From the NCBI GenBank assembly GCA_017651315.1, contig JAGCDE010000030.1:1-64000 (forward strand): a DNA stretch of 64,000 bases, written 5' to 3'. The translations under genes and the position numbers were made by a program. The stretch comes from Bacteroidaceae bacterium. Its GTDB lineage: Bacteria; Bacteroidota; Bacteroidia; Bacteroidales; Bacteroidaceae. Position 1 is the first letter of the stretch, and every line of letters starts with the position of its first letter. Below are positions 25,240 through 34,585 of the stretch, in pieces. Below the pieces are notes generated by a model. The model was not told the DNA's origin, ran no database searches, and worked only from the letters and a program-made list of their open reading frames with translations.

Positions 25240-27252
25240 TTATTTCATAATCATTGTCCCTCCTGAAGGCTGTATGACAAACTCATAAGGTTTCTTTGTC
25301 TTGAGTTTTACCGTGTTAAGGACAGGTTCAAGAGTCTTCTTGTCATCAGTGTATAACTGCACATCGCCGTCACCGAGGAAAGAAAGGTCAATACTGGCCT
25401 TTATGGGCTCTGCCGTAGCGTTCAGACCTGCCACGAACCAGCGTCCGTCAGTAGATTTGCGGGCCAGGATGACATACTTGCCGGGATATCCGTCCATAAA
25501 GCGGGTCTCGGTCCAGGTTGTAGGTGAGTCACGCAGCCAATCCATGCAGACCTTCGGAGCATCCTCCAGGTTGTTGGGACAGATGGCAATGTTCTGTATG
25601 GGGTTCTGGAAGATTACCTCGGTGGCTATCTGGAATATGGGTGTGGTCTTGAGCTGTGATCCGCGTCCGCTGTTCTGCTTGTTCAGGATACGGTTCATGA
25701 AACAGCCGCCGAACTCCATACAGCCCACAGTGTTGCGTACAAACGGATGCAGAGTGGCCTTGAATGCCTCCTCATCGCACGCCCCCTGACCGAAATACAT
25801 GTTCTCCGATGCCAGCACGGCCTCTGATCCTACGTAGTTGGGATACATTCTCTCCCATCCGCGAGGCAATGTGCAGCCGTGGAAAATGCACATGATTCCG
25901 TGGTCGTTGGCATCACTCAGCACCTCCTCATAAAGACGGATGGTCTCCTGTTTGTCACCACCCCAGAAATCAACCTTGATTCCCTTGCAGCCCACCTTCT
26001 CCAGCCAGGCCATCTCCTGCTTGCGGATGATGGAGTTATCCATCTTGCAGATGGGACTCTGAACGATATCATTCCAGTAACCGCTTGAGCTGTACCACAG
26101 GAACACATCCACGTTCTTGGAGTTAGCGTACTTGATAAGCTGCTCCATACGTTCATAGCCTATGTTCTCATCCCAGCCTGCATCGATCAGGATATACTCC
26201 CAACCCATCTCACTTGCCAGGTCTATGAATTTTATCTGGTCATCCCAGTTGCATGATGCATCCTGCCATACGATCCAGCTCCATGTGCTTCGGCCATACT
26301 TGAAATCATGATGTGCCTTATAGAGAGGCTCCACATAATCCCACATGACAGTTGTCTCAACAATGGGCTTGAGGTCCGCACCCACAGTGATGGTGCGCCA
26401 GGGCGTTGAAGCCGGCAGACGGAAAGCAGGGCAAACGGTCCCTATACCGTTGTTCTCATCGGGCATGGGGAACTCTATCTTATAGGTATTGTCCTTGCAG
26501 TCACCGAGACGTGATGCGCAGTAACTGCTGCTCACACCTGTCTCGCAAAGCAGAACCCAACCGTTGTCACCGACATGGAACAGACCGGGGAACGTATATC
26601 CGTGGCCATATCCCGAGCGGACATTCATCTGACCGTCATTGGAATAACCCTCCTCATAGCTGGGCTTGCTGCGTTGCCAGCCTATCATGGCATCGCTCTG
26701 CGGAGTGAGGAAAGTGGTAGTGCCATCGGGAAAACGGAAGCCGGTATTCTCGAAAAGGACACGGGTGCTGGCACGTTGACGCGGCTTGGGTATGTTATAG
26801 CGGATGGCTATGTCATTATTGCTTACGCGGAACTCGAACTCGATGTTCTGGCGTGCGGCATTCTGAAGCTCTATCACGGCAAAATTGTAGGAATGGCTTA
26901 CATGGGCCGTCTTGATGCGGTCCATGGTATAATCCACTTCAGCGCTTCCGGTGCGGCACTCAACCAGGCTCAGATTGGTGGTAAAATCCCCATTGCCGGC
27001 TTCACGACCCTGAGGCAAGCCCTCAAGTGTCGGTCTGGAACCCATGTCAAGCATAATGCCGATCGGGGAATCCTCAAGCATAGTCTTGCCATCATACAGG
27101 ACGGAATAGACAGGTTTCTCAACTCCCGCTATGCCGAATCTGACCACGAGCCTACCGTCAGGACTGCTCAAATCCTGAATAGAATTCTGTGAAACCACAG
27201 GTGTCATGGCCATAATACCAAGAATAGAAAGAATCAAAATGTTTTTTTTCAT
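25240..27252 (-). CDS. Glycoside hydrolase family 97, alpha-galactosidase-type
   Basis: A 670-residue exported enzyme with signal peptide ending VVSQ. GH97 organisation: N-terminal beta-sandwich (to about 270), catalytic TIM barrel (about 310-570), C-terminal beta domain. The family contains inverting alpha-glucosidases (SusB) and retaining alpha-galactosidases. GIKVDFWGGDKQ (Asp428) matches the position of the Asp nucleophile of the retaining type, and VGSEAV could supply the acid/base, so I lean to alpha-galactosidase or a related alpha-glycosidase. This is inference from motifs. No SusC/D pair is nearby. Confidence 0.9.
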   Translation of the reverse strand: MKKNILILSILGIMAMTPVVSQNSIQDLSSPDGRLVVRFGIAGVEKPVYSVLYDGKTMLEDSPIGIMLDMGSRPTLEGLPQGREAGNGDFTTNLSLVECRTGSAEVDYTMDRIKTAHVSHSYNFAVIELQNAARQNIEFEFRVSNNDIAIRYNIPKPRQRASTRVLFENTGFRFPDGTTTFLTPQSDAMIGWQRSKPSYEEGYSNDGQMNVRSGYGHGYTFPGLFHVGDNGWVLLCETGVSSSYCASRLGDCKDNTYKIEFPMPDENNGIGTVCPAFRLPASTPWRTITVGADLKPIVETTVMWDYVEPLYKAHHDFKYGRSTWSWIVWQDASCNWDDQIKFIDLASEMGWEYILIDAGWDENIGYERMEQLIKYANSKNVDVFLWYSSSGYWNDIVQSPICKMDNSIIRKQEMAWLEKVGCKGIKVDFWGGDKQETIRLYEEVLSDANDHGIMCIFHGCTLPRGWERMYPNYVGSEAVLASENMYFGQGACDEEAFKATLHPFVRNTVGCMEFGGCFMNRILNKQNSGRGSQLKTTPIFQIATEVIFQNPIQNIAICPNNLEDAPKVCMDWLRDSPTTWTETRFMDGYPGKYVILARKSTDGRWFVAGLNATAEPIKASIDLSFLGDGDVQLYTDDKKTLEPVLNTVKLKTKKPYEFVIQPSGGTMIMK

Positions 27253-27310
27253 AATCATATCATTTGGTTTGCAATCATTACATAACTGTTTCCAACCGGA
27301 AAAACGGCTG

Positions 27311-28177
27311 TCAGAGCACCCTGAAACATAGTCGCAAGGTCATTTGCGGATATATCGGGTATTTCTCCATGTTGACGGAGATATCCTTCACGTCTTCCCC
27401 GAGAGAACCGTCACCTGCCTCACTCAAGGAGCCGGCCGGCCTGTTCTGACAGTAAAGTTCCGGATTCTGGAGAAACATTGCCCCGAACTCAATCTGGAAG
27501 CCCGCGAAACGGTTGGGTATGCATCTGCCCACCCCCATTCCTGCATAATACTTGAGAGGGTCGATACGCAGGCTTGAATTCAGGTAACCGCATCCGGTTC
27601 CGTCGTCGAGCAGGCTGTACGGTTTGTCTCCGATGTATATCTTCATCTCATAATCCACACCCGTCTTCTCTCTCAGCTCAGTAAGCGCCTCCCAGTCAAC
27701 GGCAGATGTATGCCCTTCCAGCCGGAGCAGATCACTCCTGCTCCGGGAACGCGAATAACAGACTCCTCCTGACAGATAGAACTTCCCCCCGGCGAAAGGG
27801 TACCAGTTAAGCATAAGCCTGTAGTTGTTCTCTCCCAGACGGACTCCCGCATGGACCACGCTCTCCCCGGAAAACCTGTTGGTGAAGATCTGGTCTTCAC
27901 CCGTGGCGGAACTTATCTGTTCATACCGGTTCTGCGCATCCATAAGGTCGGAAGTATTGACGAGGATGTCCGTTTTGAAAAGGTCGAAAGGAGGTGCCAT
28001 GTTATACCCTCCCTTAAGAACCAGATGGTGAGTGACAGGTACGGCGACTTCCACTCCTGTCCCATGCAGTCCGGCCTCCAGGTTTACGGAAAGGTGACGG
28101 AACGGTTCCATGTTGAACTGCGCATTGAGTGCACAGGACAGCATCGACAGGATAGGCAGTAAAAAAAGTCTTCTCAT
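27311..28177 (-). CDS. Exported beta-barrel-like protein, unknown
   Basis: 288 residues with a signal peptide (MRRLFLLPILSMLSCALNAQ). Beta-rich sequence follows, with alternating hydrophobic residues and a C-terminal strand ending in Leu (YPQMTLRLCFRVL), as in outer-membrane barrels. Phrases such as HHLVLKGGYNMAPPF and AGVRLGENNYRLMLNWYP suit barrel strands. The family is not recognised. ATG 28177 is chosen over the upstream in-frame TTG. A good minus-strand promoter lies at 28324-28353, which leaves a 140-nt leader with strong secondary structure. Confidence 0.7.
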   Translation of the reverse strand: MRRLFLLPILSMLSCALNAQFNMEPFRHLSVNLEAGLHGTGVEVAVPVTHHLVLKGGYNMAPPFDLFKTDILVNTSDLMDAQNRYEQISSATGEDQIFTNRFSGESVVHAGVRLGENNYRLMLNWYPFAGGKFYLSGGVCYSRSRSRSDLLRLEGHTSAVDWEALTELREKTGVDYEMKIYIGDKPYSLLDDGTGCGYLNSSLRIDPLKYYAGMGVGRCIPNRFAGFQIEFGAMFLQNPELYCQNRPAGSLSEAGDGSLGEDVKDISVNMEKYPIYPQMTLRLCFRVL

Positions 28178-28216
28178 CCCAACATCGGTCAATCAGGTTA
28201 AAACCAGAGTCATGGA

Positions 28217-28353
28217 CTCCCCGGCGGCTCCCTGTAAAGGAGCAGGCAGGAGCCATCATGGGAACCAGTCGCCGGCCTCCGTCAAGTCATCTTGACGAAA
28301 CAGACCTGAACTGATTCTAAATGCAAAAATAAGTCAATATAATTCAGCACAAA
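28217..28353 (-). promoter_or_regulatory. Promoter and structured 5' leader
   Basis: Minus-strand TTTG (28353-28350), 18 bp, TATTTTTG (28331-28324) predicts transcription from about 28317. The leader then folds into CGTCAAG/CTTGACG (28280-28297), and a longer paired element with CCGGCG (28221-28226) against CGCCGG (28270-28275), enclosing GGCTCC (28226-28231) against GGAGCC (28248-28253). It resembles no riboswitch class I can name. Confidence 0.45.
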
Positions 28354-28393
28354 AACATTTCCCGAAATAAATGATTAAATTCGCACCCGAAAC

Positions 28394-28467
28394 GGCCCCG
28401 TAGCTCAGTTGAATAGAGCGTCAGATTCCGGTTCTGCAGGTCTTGGGTTTGAGTCCCAACGGGGTCA
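28394..28467 (+). tRNA. tRNA-Arg (anticodon CCG)
   Basis: A complete cloverleaf of 74 nt. Acceptor GGCCCCG pairs with CGGGGTC with one G-T pair; the D stem is GCTC/GAGC. The anticodon loop TTCCGGT carries CCG, and its stem has one mismatch at the outer pair. The T arm is TTGGG-TTTGAGT-CCCAA. The discriminator is A and CCA is not encoded. A TAAATTCG box 11 bp upstream (28376-28383) may be its promoter. Confidence 0.93.
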
Positions 28468-28479
28468 CATGGTAAAGGA

Positions 28480-28516
28480 AACGGAGAGGCGTCACCTGTC
28501 TCTCCGTTGTTTATTT
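28480..28516 (+). terminator. Terminator after tRNA-Arg
   Basis: AACGGAGAG (28480-28488), 11-nt loop, CTCTCCGTT (28500-28508), then GTTTATTT. Placed 12 bp after the tRNA, it fits a Rho-independent terminator with a modest T-run. It could also serve the convergent CotH gene. Confidence 0.65.
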
Positions 28517-28560
28517 CTCCTGTCTGGACAGCATCTCTCCAGTTTCCTGCCGGCCGGAGC

Positions 28561-30843
28561 CTACAGTTTGCCGATGTTTTCGTCCATCCACTTGAATTTC
28601 TTCCTGAAACCTTCCTTCATCTTATCTACAGACTGCTGGAAAGTGAGATCGATGTCACTGTTCTCATCACCGCTGCCGTTCTGGATCCTGCCCCATACCT
28701 TGTAGTTCCATTCCTCCGAGGAACGTATGCTGTCGGCCATCATGTCAATGTACTCGGGAAGTCCCGCGAACTTGACCTTAAGCATGTTCCAACGTTCCAC
28801 AAGACGATTCTTGAAGGCCGGGTCCTTGAGCAGGCTCGTATAGTAGAACTTGCTCTGGCTCTGACCGCCCCACCAGCCCCACTGGTTGACCTTGGAACTT
28901 AGACTGAGAGCCTCCCACTGGTTGGCACGGCTCGGCATGAAGGTATGATAGTCAAAATCCCACACCGGGCCGAAACATAGCTTATGGTCGCGGTCGATGT
29001 AAAGGAAGCAGCTGTGAGGACCGTCCTTGGGCCAGGTGTTATAGAAATCATGGTTCCCGGCCAGCTCGTTCACCAAGGCGTAGTCAATTGCCTTGTCCAC
29101 ATCTATATATCTTTCGTATGCATGTTTCCTGACGCTGTCCTCATTGTTCAACACCAGCTCCATCTCCTCAATGAAACTCTTGAAATACTTGTATGCCGGA
29201 TGAGAGGATGATATGGTGTCTATGTCAGGGTCCTTCAGGATATACGGAAGATTGTATGTCTTGCTCCAGAAACCGAGCTCCTTCTTGTCACTGTAGTATC
29301 CGTAATAGGACTCTAATTCAGCGAAGAAACCTCCCAGCTCCGGATTCTCCAGGTCCGGCTCGTCAATGTTTATGCGGTTCTTGTTTATCTTGGCCTGCTC
29401 GCACAGGTAATAGTTTCCCATGTGCTTTCCGTTCATGACCAGCTCCACATACTGGCCACGGACAGTGTAAGGAAGATCTGTCTGCTTGGATAGCCAGAAC
29501 GCGGCATCATTGCGCAGAAGGGTTCGATCCTTGTAGTTGGCCAGGAGAATCCACCGTTTGTGCTGAGGCATACCGAGTATCTCCGCCTTCTCGTCAAGTT
29601 TCAGGGCGTATGGTTTCTTGCTGAACGACCATGTGTTGTTGCCTCGTCCCCGCATGCTCAGCGTCCCTTCATAATCAGGAGTCCCGTCGGGATAGACAAT
29701 CTTCATCGTGGCTCCGTCAGTCCAGACAGTCTTGCTGGTTATGGCTTTTCCTCCGGGAGTGTTTATTGTCACTACAGGCAGATTTGTATTGAAGACTTCA
29801 ATCCTTACCATGTAATCCTTATGCAGGCCACTACTCCACAAAGTCGCCTTGATGGGCTCGTTCAGGTTAATATGATAGTATTTGGCGTTAAAATATGCAC
29901 TGTCGCCCACAGTGACGCTATCCCCTCCGGTAAAGTTGAACTTGACCTTCATGTCACTGAAATCACTCAGAGGCATGTCAATATAGTATGTCATGTTCAA
30001 TGCGTCATACTTCATTGAATAATCGGAACCTATCATGACACTGCTCATCCTGTAAGTGACCTTTCTGATTTCAACCGGACTGGAGAGCAATACAGTGTCA
30101 GGGCATGTGACTGCCACTTTTACTGTTCCCTTGCTTAGACGCGCCAGTGTGACTTTAAGCGACCAGGTGCTGTCAGCAAGCATCTCACCGCCCTCTATGA
30201 CACATTTCTGGTCAGGATTCCCTAAAGTGTCGGTGAGCTGAATACTGACTGAGTCCTGAAGCAGCAAGTCCCAAGGAGATGTACGGAACAGGATTGTCGC
30301 CACGCTGTCCTTCTCATACGCCGAAACATTTCCGGACAGGATCTCTATCGACCGTGCAACAGCTTCCTGATATCTTATTATCTCAAGCACTACCGGTTTG
30401 GAGAGCAGTATGGTATCCCTGACTTTCACAGACATCCTTATTATATCCCCGTCCCCTATGCTGTCCGATGCCAGGACCTGCATAATCCATGTACTGTCCC
30501 TCTGCATGTCGAATCCCCGGACTGACACGTAGGGGTAAACCACACCCGCAGTATCAATGAACCCGACCGATACACTGTCCATGAGGGGAAGGTTCCACGG
30601 CTTGGCACTGAAATGCATCCTGAGGGTGTCGTTATCTGTGAATACCAGTGTATCAGGTGCCATCAATTCAAAAGCCGGTTTGAAAACGTCAGGCTTTATG
30701 GTGTCGGGTTCCACAACGTCAGGCTTAACAGGTTCCGGAACGTCAATCTCCCTGTTTTCATTTACACAGGAGAACAGGACCACAACGGAGGTTATTGCAA
30801 TCAGGACCGGAAGCCGGAATCTTACAAGGATACTGGATTTCAT
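28561..30843 (-). CDS. CotH-family lipoprotein with duplicated N-terminal domain
   Basis: 760 residues. The signal peptide ends at lipobox VVLFSC (Cys26). A Pro-rich spacer (35-56, PEPVKPDVVEPDTIKPDVF) comes next, then two homologous beta-type domains of about 100 residues (58-157 and 166-263). A further beta domain and a CotH domain (about 355-760) follow. CotH proteins have a protein-kinase-like fold; spore CotH phosphorylates coat proteins. Kinase-like signatures are visible as ILLANYKDRTLLRNDAA and PVWDFDYH. Substrates in Bacteroidota are unknown, and a surface or periplasmic location is expected. A -7 box TATCTTTG (30877-30870) lies 27 bp upstream. Confidence 0.87.
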   Translation of the reverse strand: MKSSILVRFRLPVLIAITSVVVLFSCVNENREIDVPEPVKPDVVEPDTIKPDVFKPAFELMAPDTLVFTDNDTLRMHFSAKPWNLPLMDSVSVGFIDTAGVVYPYVSVRGFDMQRDSTWIMQVLASDSIGDGDIIRMSVKVRDTILLSKPVVLEIIRYQEAVARSIEILSGNVSAYEKDSVATILFRTSPWDLLLQDSVSIQLTDTLGNPDQKCVIEGGEMLADSTWSLKVTLARLSKGTVKVAVTCPDTVLLSSPVEIRKVTYRMSSVMIGSDYSMKYDALNMTYYIDMPLSDFSDMKVKFNFTGGDSVTVGDSAYFNAKYYHINLNEPIKATLWSSGLHKDYMVRIEVFNTNLPVVTINTPGGKAITSKTVWTDGATMKIVYPDGTPDYEGTLSMRGRGNNTWSFSKKPYALKLDEKAEILGMPQHKRWILLANYKDRTLLRNDAAFWLSKQTDLPYTVRGQYVELVMNGKHMGNYYLCEQAKINKNRINIDEPDLENPELGGFFAELESYYGYYSDKKELGFWSKTYNLPYILKDPDIDTISSSHPAYKYFKSFIEEMELVLNNEDSVRKHAYERYIDVDKAIDYALVNELAGNHDFYNTWPKDGPHSCFLYIDRDHKLCFGPVWDFDYHTFMPSRANQWEALSLSSKVNQWGWWGGQSQSKFYYTSLLKDPAFKNRLVERWNMLKVKFAGLPEYIDMMADSIRSSEEWNYKVWGRIQNGSGDENSDIDLTFQQSVDKMKEGFRKKFKWMDENIGKL

Positions 30844-31017
30844 TTTTTTCTTACTGTTTTTTGCGCGTGCAAAGATAATGATTTTGTCAGTGTCCTGGTC
30901 TGCGAATCACAAAGTAAAATTGTTTTTAAAAACAACCGGTCGTTTTCTCCGGCAACTGCCGTTTTTTTGTATTTTTGAACCTATTTTCAACGGAAAACTC
31001 TTTTAACGGTTAAAAAG

Positions 31018-32775
31018 ATGCATACCATTGTACAAGTCCTGAAGATGTTAGGCTGTCTCGGAATGTTCCTCTACGGAATGTCACTCATGAGCGCCGGACT
31101 CCAGAAATTCGCAGGACAATCTTTAAGGTCATTCATTTCGAGAATGACGTCCAGTACCCCCAGATGTTTGTTTACAGGATTCGTAGTAACCGTATTGGTC
31201 CAGTCATCGACTGCCACCACCCTGATGCTGGTAAGTTTCGTCAATGCAGGACTGATGTCTCTCTACAACGCCATTGGCGTCATTATGGGTGCTAATGTGG
31301 GTACCACTGTAACGGCTTGGCTGTTTGCCGTCTCGTTTGACGGTGCATTCAGTCTCGGAGCGATTGCCGTCCCTCTGATGTTCCTTGCATTCATTTTCTT
31401 CACCCGCAAGCGCGAAAAACTCAAGAGCCTGGGAGAGTTCCTGATGGGATTCGCCCTGCTGTTCCTTGGACTCTCCATGCTCAAGGACACCTCCTTCCCG
31501 CTCCTTTCAAGTGACGGAGTGAGAAATCTCCTTACACCGCTTACAGTATATGGATATTTCTCAGTGCTTATATTCATTGTAATAGGTGCAATAATGACCC
31601 TGATGCTCCAGTCATCGGCCGCCACGACAAGTATCACCATGCTGCTGCTTGCAGTAGGCGCCCTGCCTTTCAATCTGGCAGTCGCAATGGTGCTCGGAGA
31701 GAACATAGGTACCACCATAACCTCCAATCTGGCCGCCACCGTCGCAAACGAATCGGCCAAAAGGACCGCACGTGCGCATCTTCTGTTCAACCTGGTGGGT
31801 TCTGTCATCGTGATAGTCCTCTTCAATCCCTATATCAGGCTGAACGGCCTGATTGTGGAGGCTTTCGGATTCCCCAATCCATGTCTTGCCGATTTCAGCC
31901 TCTTGAGTTCGCAGAATCCTGCCGATGCTGCGATGAAGGCACAGCTTGAAGGCAGTCTCCCATACGCGGTGGCTATAGTACATACATTGTTCAATGTCAT
32001 AACGACACTGCTTCTGGTATGGTTCATTCCTGTAATCGAGAAGGTGGTCATCAGGATGGTTCCCTCAAACGAGGAAGAGAAGGAGCAGCACAGGTTGCTT
32101 TACATATCCGGCGGACTGCTTCACACGGCAGAACTGTCACTTGACCAGGCTGACCGCGAGATTGAACATTTCGCACAGATTTGCTACAAGGACTTTGACT
32201 ACGCCAGACAAGCCATCAACGAAACCGACAAGGAAAAGCTTGACATACTGAAAGGAAAGCTGGTCAAGTATGAGGAGATTACAGACCGTGTGGAATACGA
32301 GATCGCCGATTATCTCAACAAGGTCTGCCGTGACGAAATATCCGATGATGCCAACACACGCGTCAAATCCATGCTCAAGATTGTCAGCGAGATGGAGAGT
32401 CTCGGCGATTCAGGTGAGGCTATAGCAAGGCTTATTGCGCGGAAAGACAGCAACGGCAAGACCTTTGACATCACGATGCTGGCCAACATCAACCGCATGC
32501 TGGACCTCGTTGACAATGCGTACAAGGTCATGATTGAGAATCTGAAGAAACCTTATGTGGATGATATTACAAACGCCCAGGAGGCCGAACAGGCAATAAA
32601 CGAGCTGCGGAACGAACTCAGGGAAAAGCATGTATCAGACAGCGAGAAGACCGATTACGATTATATCTGCGGAGTCTATTATCTGGATCTGGTATGCGAA
32701 TTGGAGCGTATCGGCGACTTCATGATCAATATATCCGAAGCCCGTCTGTCAAAGCCCAAACATGCAATCGCATGA
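31018..32775 (+). CDS. Na+/phosphate cotransporter with PhoU-like tail
   Basis: A 585-residue inner-membrane carrier of the NptA/PNaS family. Two inverted-repeat Na_Pi domains each contain the hallmark QSS motif (VQSSTATTLMLVSFVNAGL near 60, LQSSAATTSITMLLLAVG near 200). About nine membrane helices end near residue 350. The rest (about 360-580) is a helical PhoU-like domain thought to regulate uptake. A TATTTTTG box (30970-30977) 40 bp upstream is a likely promoter. The gene is convergent with ung. Confidence 0.92.
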   Translation: MHTIVQVLKMLGCLGMFLYGMSLMSAGLQKFAGQSLRSFISRMTSSTPRCLFTGFVVTVLVQSSTATTLMLVSFVNAGLMSLYNAIGVIMGANVGTTVTAWLFAVSFDGAFSLGAIAVPLMFLAFIFFTRKREKLKSLGEFLMGFALLFLGLSMLKDTSFPLLSSDGVRNLLTPLTVYGYFSVLIFIVIGAIMTLMLQSSAATTSITMLLLAVGALPFNLAVAMVLGENIGTTITSNLAATVANESAKRTARAHLLFNLVGSVIVIVLFNPYIRLNGLIVEAFGFPNPCLADFSLLSSQNPADAAMKAQLEGSLPYAVAIVHTLFNVITTLLLVWFIPVIEKVVIRMVPSNEEEKEQHRLLYISGGLLHTAELSLDQADREIEHFAQICYKDFDYARQAINETDKEKLDILKGKLVKYEEITDRVEYEIADYLNKVCRDEISDDANTRVKSMLKIVSEMESLGDSGEAIARLIARKDSNGKTFDITMLANINRMLDLVDNAYKVMIENLKKPYVDDITNAQEAEQAINELRNELREKHVSDSEKTDYDYICGVYYLDLVCELERIGDFMINISEARLSKPKHAIA

Positions 32776-32829
32776 CACGAGGTCCCCTCGCGTGATAAAA
32801 CCGTTTGAAATCAGGGAACAACGGTTTCA
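32776..32829. terminator. Hairpins between convergent nptA-like and ung genes
   Basis: Two dyads fill the 51-bp gap. CGAGG/CCTCG (32778-32790) comes just after the transporter stop. AAACCGTT (32798-32805) pairs with AACGGTTT (32820-32827) and reaches just into the 3' end of ung. A short A/T run follows the first dyad. They probably end transcription from both sides. Confidence 0.45.
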
Positions 32830-33489
32830 CCAGTCTATAGGAGTTTCTCCATGGCTTACGAGCCACCCGTTGGTCTTGCTGAAATGGTGATTCCCGAAAA
32901 AACCGTTGTACGCCGACAGGGGAGAGGGATGTGCTGAACTCAGCACCAAGTGTCTGCTACGGTCAATTATGGCTCCTTTCCGTTTGGCATACCCGCCCCA
33001 AAGAATAAAAACCAGCCCGTCCCTGCCTTCATTGAGTTGACGGATAACCGCATCAGTAAATTCTTCCCACCCTTTACCCTGATGAGAACCCGCCTGCCCG
33101 GCCCTGACTGTCAGAGTGGCATTGAGAAGAAGGACTCCCTGTCTTGCCCATCGGGAAAGATCGCCTGATACAGGAGCCGGCCTGCCCAGGTCATCGCTGA
33201 TCTCCTTAAAGATATTCCTCAACGAAGGGGGGAAAGCCACTCCTTCATTGACAGAGAAACAGAGTCCGTGAGCCTGACCCGGTTCATGATAAGGGTCCTG
33301 CCCTATTATGACCACTTTCACCTGATCAAACGGACAAAGGTTGAAGGCGTTGAAAATAAGACGTCCGGGAGGATAGACAGTGACACTGGAATACTCTTCA
33401 CGGACAAAGTCAGTAAGACTTTTGAAATAAGGCTTGTCAAACTCCGGCTGAAGCCTCTCCCTCCAGGTTGGTTCAATCTTTACATCCAT
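32827..33489 (-). CDS. ung: Uracil-DNA glycosylase
   Basis: Removes uracil from DNA at the start of base-excision repair. 220 residues, a normal family-1 length. The catalytic water-activating motif [18 protein letters not shown] and the minor-groove loop [13 protein letters not shown] are both present and intact. Last gene of lptD-asnA-ung, 28 bp after asnA. Confidence 0.96.
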   Translation of the reverse strand: MDVKIEPTWRERLQPEFDKPYFKSLTDFVREEYSSVTVYPPGRLIFNAFNLCPFDQVKVVIIGQDPYHEPGQAHGLCFSVNEGVAFPPSLRNIFKEISDDLGRPAPVSGDLSRWARQGVLLLNATLTVRAGQAGSHQGKGWEEFTDAVIRQLNEGRDGLVFILWGGYAKRKGAIIDRSRHLVLSSAHPSPLSAYNGFFGNHHFSKTNGWLVSHGETPIDW

Positions 33490-33517
33490 ATTCTCACTTC
33501 CCGATTGCCTGTTTCCG

Positions 33518-34555
33518 TCAAATCAGCTGTATTCCTGCATCAGCACATGCCGAACGCATATCCTCCGGCCATATACTCGCCTGGATCTCGCCTATATGGG
33601 CTTTCTGGAGAAAGAGCATGCAGAGACGCGACTGACCTATTCCGCCTCCGATACTGAGCGGAAGTTCCCCTGCCAACAGCTTTTTGTGGAAATACAACTC
33701 CTTGCGCTGCTGCTGTCCGCACAATTCAAGCTGTCGGAGCATTGACTCACGGTCAACACGTATTCCCATCGAAGAAAGTTCCATGGCGCGCCGGAGAATC
33801 GGGTTCCACACCAGCAGATCACCGTTCAAGCCTATATATCCATCTTCATTCGGAGTGCTCCAGTCATCATAGTCAGGAGCGCGCAGGTCATGCGGTTCAC
33901 CATCAGCGAGCGGTCCGCCTATACCCATTATGAAAACGGCTCCATGCTCACGGGTGACGGCATCCTCACGTTCCTTAGGAGTCATGCCCGGATACATTTG
34001 CCTCAACTCCTCGGCATGGATGAAGAACACCTCACGGGCCAGGAACGGCTCCAGCTGTGGATAAGTCTCATTAATAAGATACTCCGTCCGAAGCATTGCC
34101 GAATAGATCCTGCGGACAATACGCTTAAGGAAGGTTATATTACGGTCTTGGGGTGTAATGGTCCGTTCCCAGTCCCACTGGTCAACATAGATGGAGTGCA
34201 GGTTACCGAGACTTTCATCAGCTCTGATGGCATTCATGTCGGTATATATTCCGTATCCCGGCTGTATGTCATAGTCGGCAAGGGTGAGACGTTTCCACTT
34301 GGCAAGTGAATGTACAACTTCCGCAGAGGCATCATTGAGATCCTTTATGGGAAAAGTGACAGCACGCTCCACTCCATTCAGGTCATCGTTTATACCCATG
34401 CCCTTAAGCACGAATAAAGGGGCGGTGACACGTCTCAGCTGTAAACCTGTCGAAAGGTTCTGCTGGAAGAATTCCTTGATAAGTTTGATACCCTGCTCTG
34501 TCTGCCTCATCGACATGAGTGGCTTGTAGTCCTTGGGAATGATAAGATAACTCAT
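33518..34555 (-). CDS. asnA: Aspartate-ammonia ligase
   Basis: Makes asparagine from aspartate, ammonia and ATP. The 345-residue protein is a class II synthetase-like enzyme, with [22 protein letters not shown], the [11 protein letters not shown] region and the C-terminal [14 protein letters not shown] motif. It is the ammonia-dependent form rather than the glutamine-dependent AsnB. It lies 30 bp from lptD and 28 bp from ung. Confidence 0.95.
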   Translation of the reverse strand: MSYLIIPKDYKPLMSMRQTEQGIKLIKEFFQQNLSTGLQLRRVTAPLFVLKGMGINDDLNGVERAVTFPIKDLNDASAEVVHSLAKWKRLTLADYDIQPGYGIYTDMNAIRADESLGNLHSIYVDQWDWERTITPQDRNITFLKRIVRRIYSAMLRTEYLINETYPQLEPFLAREVFFIHAEELRQMYPGMTPKEREDAVTREHGAVFIMGIGGPLADGEPHDLRAPDYDDWSTPNEDGYIGLNGDLLVWNPILRRAMELSSMGIRVDRESMLRQLELCGQQQRKELYFHKKLLAGELPLSIGGGIGQSRLCMLFLQKAHIGEIQASIWPEDMRSACADAGIQLI

Positions 34556-34585
34556 AGTATTTCTATTAGCTCGTTCTGTATTTAT

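Noticed and set aside
28394..28467. tRNA-Arg as an integration site for a mobile element
   Set aside because: No integrase gene or direct repeat of the tRNA 3' end was seen on either side within the window.
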